Assembly: GCA_947653315.1 (NCBI GenBank)
Contig: CANTGP010000076.1
Location: 1-10,490, forward strand
Reading direction: 5' to 3'
Length of the DNA: 10,490 nt
From: an uncultured Lachnospiraceae bacterium
GTDB taxonomy: Bacteria; Bacillota; Clostridia; Lachnospirales; Lachnospiraceae
Part shown: positions 7,100 to 10,490 of the stretch, piece after piece
Numbering within the stretch: the first letter of the stretch is position 1
Layout of the letters: the number at the start of each line of letters is the position of its first letter
The notes under the pieces: model-generated
Seen by the model: the letters and a program-made list of their open reading frames with translations, nothing else
What the model was told of the DNA's origin: nothing
Databases searched by the model: none
Position numbers and translations under genes: made by a program

Positions 7100-7158
7100 T
7101 AATTGCTTCATAAGAAAAAATTTAAGGAAAAAATAAGAAATTATTTTTGGAGGTTCTT

Positions 7159-8283
7159 ATGGGGGCAGCATCGCCGGACAAACAGATAAACACGGTATTC
7201 CGCGTTTTATCTGCGTTCGCCATACTGTTGGTGGTGGCAGGGCACGCGGATTTTCATATCCTGGATATGGGGGGTCTTTTTCCCTATTATTCTTTCCATG
7301 TGACGGTTTTCCTTTTTATTTCCGGATATTTTTATGAGGAAACGGCAGAGAGGGAGACGGGCGCTTATCTTTGCAGAAAGGCATACCGGCTTTTGGCGCC
7401 TTATTTTATATGGAATTTGTTTTACGGGCTGTTTGCCACGGTACTCCATGGTTTGGGCTTTACGGAAGGCAGGAACATAGGCTTTTGGGAGCTGTTTGTG
7501 GAGCCGTTTTTGGGCGGACACCAGTTTGGGTGGAATTTTCCGTCCTGGTTTGTCCCGGCACTGTTTGTAGTGGAGGTTTTGAACGTTTTCATGCGCAAAG
7601 CGCTGGGATGGCTGCGCTGGAACAAGGAATGGCTGATTCTTTCGGCCTGTCTTTTGGCGGGCATGTTTACCGTGTGGCTTGCCATCGGCGGGCATGTGTG
7701 GGGGTATTATAAATTTCCGGGCAGGATTCTGTTTATGATGCCTTGTTACCAAATGGGATATTTTTATAAAAAGAAACTGGAAAAACGGGATACGCTTCCC
7801 GACGGAATTTATTTCGGTGTGCTCTTGGTTTTGCAGCTTGTGATTGTGTATTCCTGCCGGGGGCTGGCATACAGCGTGGTATGGTGTACGAGTTTTGCCA
7901 ACGGTCCGGCAGTGCCTTATCTGACGGCAGTGACGGGCATTGCGTTTTGGCTCAGGGTGTCGAAAATACTGGCGCCTTTTTTGGGAAAGTGTGCCGGGGT
8001 GGACTGGCTGGGGAGCAACACCTATGCGGTGATGATGCATCATATGCTTGGATTTCTGCTGGTGAAAGGGATTTTGTACGGAGTATACATGTTTTCGCCA
8101 TGGTGCCGGGATTTTGATGCCGCCGCCTTTTTCGGGGATGCCGGGTATGTTTATGTTCCGGCAGGGATGAATGCATTCCGCTGGGTGTATGTGGCGGCGG
8201 GAATCGCTGTTCCTTTTTTGCTGAAAAAGGGTGCGCAGGAGACACGCCGCATGGTAAGGCGGCGCGTATATGGAGGAGAATGA
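7159..8283 (+). CDS. Acyltransferase 3 family membrane protein (OafA-like)
   Basis: This 374-residue protein has about ten membrane spans and belongs to the acyltransferase-3 family. These enzymes move acyl groups, often O-acetyl or succinyl, onto extracytoplasmic glycans, lipids or peptidoglycan. Family motifs in order are FRVLSAFAILLVVAGHA with the catalytic-type His (H29), VFLFISGYFY (50-59), and the Arg-rich turn LCRKAYRLLAPYFIWN (71-86). Near the C-terminus NTYAVMMHHMLG corresponds to the usual Tyr-x-His turn of the family. The true start is the ATG at 7159, because GGAGG at 7149-7153 lies 5 nt before it; an in-frame TTG at 7147 sits inside that ribosome binding site and is ruled out. 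There is no attached SGNH domain. It is followed with almost no gap by the large GT-C-like gene, with that gene's ribosome binding site inside its last codons, so the two are translated from one mRNA. Confidence 0.91.
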   Translation: MGAASPDKQINTVFRVLSAFAILLVVAGHADFHILDMGGLFPYYSFHVTVFLFISGYFYEETAERETGAYLCRKAYRLLAPYFIWNLFYGLFATVLHGLGFTEGRNIGFWELFVEPFLGGHQFGWNFPSWFVPALFVVEVLNVFMRKALGWLRWNKEWLILSACLLAGMFTVWLAIGGHVWGYYKFPGRILFMMPCYQMGYFYKKKLEKRDTLPDGIYFGVLLVLQLVIVYSCRGLAYSVVWCTSFANGPAVPYLTAVTGIAFWLRVSKILAPFLGKCAGVDWLGSNTYAVMMHHMLGFLLVKGILYGVYMFSPWCRDFDAAAFFGDAGYVYVPAGMNAFRWVYVAAGIAVPFLLKKGAQETRRMVRRRVYGGE

Positions 8284-8284
8284 G

Positions 8285-10378
8285 ATGATAATGATAAGGA
8301 AGATAAAAAATCTGCATGGGAAAATAATTTCCGGGGAAAGGAAGCGGTGGGAAGCATGGCTTTGGCTGTTAGCCGCGGCCGCGGCGGCGGAACTGTTTTT
8401 GTTTAATTTTCAGGCATGGGAGAGCCGCTTTGACCGGGAAGCGGCGGAGCTTGGGGATATCCGCGTGGAAGGCGGGACCAATACCGGCAGTGGGGAAGAC
8501 GGCCTGCCGGTTTATATGGTGGACGAAGGCGTGCTGTCGCTGTATGTCACGGGTTTGGATGCGGATTTGCATAATCTAAGGTTGGATTTGCGGTTCCCGG
8601 AACCGGATTTGCAGCCGGATACGGTTCCTTATACGGTGAGTCTGTCGGATGAGGGGAATTATTACAGTTATTCCCTGCCGGAACAGGTATTGGTGCCGGG
8701 GCTTGTGCATACCCATTATACGAAAGTATATCCGGCGGGAAACGTGTCGGAATTGTCGGTACGGTTTACGCTTCCGGCGGGATGTATGGTGGAGGCGGGT
8801 TTGGCGGCCAACGTGCGGATTCCTTTTTTCTTCCGTTTTGACAGGCTGGCGGCGGTTTGGGCCGTGCTTTGTCTGGTGCATTATGCGCGTTGCGTCGGGA
8901 AGGGAAGTATGGAAGCGGTGCGTTGGATCGGTTCAAGGAAACAGAAAGCGGTCACCGTGGCGGTTCTTTTGCTGTTGGCCGGAATGGCATGGCAGCTTGC
9001 CCATGTGAACCCGGTCTGTATTACGGCACCTTGGCCGCACCACAGGCAGTATCAGGAATTGGCACAAGCCATGGCGGAGGGGCATTTTTACCTGACGGCG
9101 CAGCCTTCGGAGGAACTGCTTCAGGTGGAAAACCCTTACGACACGATTTACCTGCAGGCCAACGGGATTCCGTATCAGGCAGATTATGCTTATTTTGAGG
9201 GAAAATATTATGTGTATTTCGGTGTTGTGCCGGAGCTGTTGCTGTATCTGCCGTGTTATCTGCTGACGGGGCATCATTTGCCCAATTACCTTGCGGTTTA
9301 TATTTTCTATTGCGGCTTTATCCTGGCGGTTTTTGCGCTTTACCGGGAAATTGTCAGGCGGTGGTTTGTGAATACCCCGTTTTTCCTTTATCTGTTGGCA
9401 TGCATATTGACGGTTTGCAGCGGAAATTACCTGTTTGTGATAGCGAGACCTGATATGTACGATACACCGATTATGGCTGCGAATATGTTTACGGCGGCAG
9501 GGCTGTGGCTGTGGGTGAAGGGAAAGTACCTGACACATACAAAAAAGAAAAGACTGGCATATCTGGCCGGTTCCCTCTGTATGGCACTGGTGGCAGGCTG
9601 CCGCCCGCAGATGTTGTTGTTTTCCTTTCTTGCGGTGCCGCTGTTTTGGGAGGAAGTCGTAAAGAAACGGGAACTGTTCGGGAAAAAGAATCCTTTGGAT
9701 ACCCTGTGTATCTGCCTACCCTATGTGTTTGTGGCGGCGGGGATAATGTATTATAATGCGGCGAGGTTCGGGTCCCCGTTTGATTTTGGGGCGACTTACA
9801 GCCTGACCAGCAATGACATGACGAAAAGGGGGTTTCATCTGCACCAGGCATTGCTGGGGCTTTGGCATTATTTCCTGCAGCCGCCGTCGGTATGCAGCGA
9901 ATTCCCGTTTTTGCGGGGGATACAGATTAGTTCGGGGACATATATGGGCAGGCTGAATGCGGAATATACATACGGGGGAATGCTGGTTTGCAATGCGCTT
10001 GCCTGGTTCCTTCTGCTGTTTCACCGGGAAAAAAAGACATTCAAACATAAGGGGATTTATGCGTTTGGGCTGGTAAGCCTTGTAATTCCGGTGGTACTTG
10101 GCGTGGTGGACGTAACGGGCGCCGGGATTTTGCAGAGGTATACGGTGGATATGGTTTTAGGGGTGTTGCTGGCATCGGTGCTGGTACTGTTTGCGGTGTG
10201 GGAAATCAGCAACGGTGCGGAGCGGCGCAGCGGGATGATGGCGCTCCTTGTCTTGGTTTGTCTGCTCCAGGCGGTGTATGGGCTTGGCGTGGTGATGGGG
10301 AATGGGGATTTGAGCGTGAATGTGAGGGGGAATCACCCGGAATTGTATTATTACCTGAAAGGGATGTTTTTGGGGTAA
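8285..10378 (+). CDS. Large GT-C-like membrane protein with N-terminal extracytoplasmic domain
   Basis: This 697-residue protein has an N-terminal membrane anchor (about 24-42), an exported domain of about 140 residues (45-180) rich in short hydrophobic strands that looks like a beta-sandwich, and then about ten further spans. Family-like polar motifs follow the spans: HHRQYQELAQAMAEGHFYL (252-270), DYAYFEGKYYVYFGVVPELL (300-319), GCRPQML (438-444), ARFGSPFDFGATY (493-505) and LQRYTVD (616-622). These recall large uncharacterised GT-C glycosyltransferases of Firmicutes and Actinobacteria that use lipid-phosphate sugars, but the donor and acceptor are unknown. The start at 8285 is preferred: GGAGGA at 8272-8277 is 7 nt upstream, whereas the in-frame ATG at 8270 overlaps that site and lacks one of its own. 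It forms an operon with the acyltransferase, consistent with making and acylating the same polymer. No terminator is evident after the stop. Confidence 0.82.
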   Translation: MIMIRKIKNLHGKIISGERKRWEAWLWLLAAAAAAELFLFNFQAWESRFDREAAELGDIRVEGGTNTGSGEDGLPVYMVDEGVLSLYVTGLDADLHNLRLDLRFPEPDLQPDTVPYTVSLSDEGNYYSYSLPEQVLVPGLVHTHYTKVYPAGNVSELSVRFTLPAGCMVEAGLAANVRIPFFFRFDRLAAVWAVLCLVHYARCVGKGSMEAVRWIGSRKQKAVTVAVLLLLAGMAWQLAHVNPVCITAPWPHHRQYQELAQAMAEGHFYLTAQPSEELLQVENPYDTIYLQANGIPYQADYAYFEGKYYVYFGVVPELLLYLPCYLLTGHHLPNYLAVYIFYCGFILAVFALYREIVRRWFVNTPFFLYLLACILTVCSGNYLFVIARPDMYDTPIMAANMFTAAGLWLWVKGKYLTHTKKKRLAYLAGSLCMALVAGCRPQMLLFSFLAVPLFWEEVVKKRELFGKKNPLDTLCICLPYVFVAAGIMYYNAARFGSPFDFGATYSLTSNDMTKRGFHLHQALLGLWHYFLQPPSVCSEFPFLRGIQISSGTYMGRLNAEYTYGGMLVCNALAWFLLLFHREKKTFKHKGIYAFGLVSLVIPVVLGVVDVTGAGILQRYTVDMVLGVLLASVLVLFAVWEISNGAERRSGMMALLVLVCLLQAVYGLGVVMGNGDLSVNVRGNHPELYYYLKGMFLG

Positions 10379-10456
10379 AGAATAATTTAGCCTGGAATGT
10401 TATGTTCGTAAGTGAGAGAGGACGCAGAAGAAAAGAGCGGAATCCCCTGCCCGGTT

Positions 10457-10490
10457 TGTCCCTGCTGTCCCCTGTGTCCCTGTCTGCCGC
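10457..10490. repeat. Short TGTCCC(C)TG direct repeats at the right edge
   Basis: TGTCCCTG (10457-10464), TGTCCCCTG (10466-10474) and TGTCCCTG (10475-10482) follow one another, with a decayed TCTGCCGC to the edge. The rest of the segment after 10378 shows no gene or terminator. GGGACA/TGTCCC-rich stretches occur as dispersed intergenic repeats in some clostridial genomes, so this may be one end of such an element, cut by the window. Confidence 0.4.

Noticed and set aside
6869..7102. Plus-strand open frames rich in Phe, Tyr, Ile and Cys (starting 6552, 6685 and 6869)
   Set aside because: They run antisense through the GT-C gene or arise from translating the 11-bp T-rich repeat, open in every frame because the repeat lacks stops. 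No ribosome binding site supports them.
7147..7158. TTG start for the acyltransferase at 7147
   Set aside because: The codon lies within the GGAGG ribosome binding site that serves the ATG at 7159.
8270..8284. Start at 8270 for the large GT-C-like protein
   Set aside because: It overlaps the GGAGGA site placed correctly for the ATG at 8285 and has no site of its own.
10379..10490. End of a minus-strand gene entering from the right
   Set aside because: Short open frames exist, but their translation is Gly/Arg/Gln-rich repeat sequence with no recognisable domain, better explained by the TGTCCC repeat.

Overview
The window reads as chromosomal DNA of a moderately GC-rich, spore-forming clostridial Firmicute, most likely a gut Lachnospiraceae. 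The grounds are strong purine-rich ribosome binding sites, Bacillus-type promoters, a PdaB/YlxY-like polysaccharide deacetylase behind a sigma-E-like promoter, and a clostridial GH2 glycosidase. This placement is inference from gene content and style; no rRNA or tRNA gene is present.

Left part (1-3983, all +): the C-terminal part of a methyl-accepting chemotaxis protein whose start lies outside the window, then after 16 bp the tripeptidase gene pepT, then after 57 bp a GH2 glycosidase with the active-site set of beta-glucuronidases. No terminator separates them, so co-transcription is plausible. A bidirectional hairpin terminator at about 3997-4058 ends this block and also serves a small oppositely oriented gene.

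Middle (4057-5245): a free-standing 63-residue protein of unknown function on the minus strand, with its own near-consensus extended -10 promoter. Divergent from it is a membrane-anchored CE4-type deacetylase homologue in which the usual metal-binding histidine pair is replaced by Glu and Tyr. Its promoter resembles the mother-cell sporulation sigma factor sigma-E and overlaps a perfect 9-bp dyad.

Right part (5295-10378): a cell-envelope glycan locus arranged around a divergent intergenic region. On the minus strand is a GT-C-type multi-membrane-span glycosyltransferase. On the plus strand an acyltransferase-3 family protein is followed at once by a 697-residue GT-C-like membrane protein with a large N-terminal extracytoplasmic domain. 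The likely common theme is building and acyl-decorating a surface polysaccharide from lipid-linked sugars. The intergenic region holds about twelve degenerate copies of an 11-bp T-rich repeat, which may form curved DNA and is also the probable leader of the minus-strand gene.

The last 110 bp contain no gene I can support and end in a short TGTCCC(C)TG repeat cut by the window edge. I see no CRISPR array, transposase, prophage or defence system. The most unusual items are the metal-ligand-deficient deacetylase, the 11-bp repeat tract and the orphan small protein.
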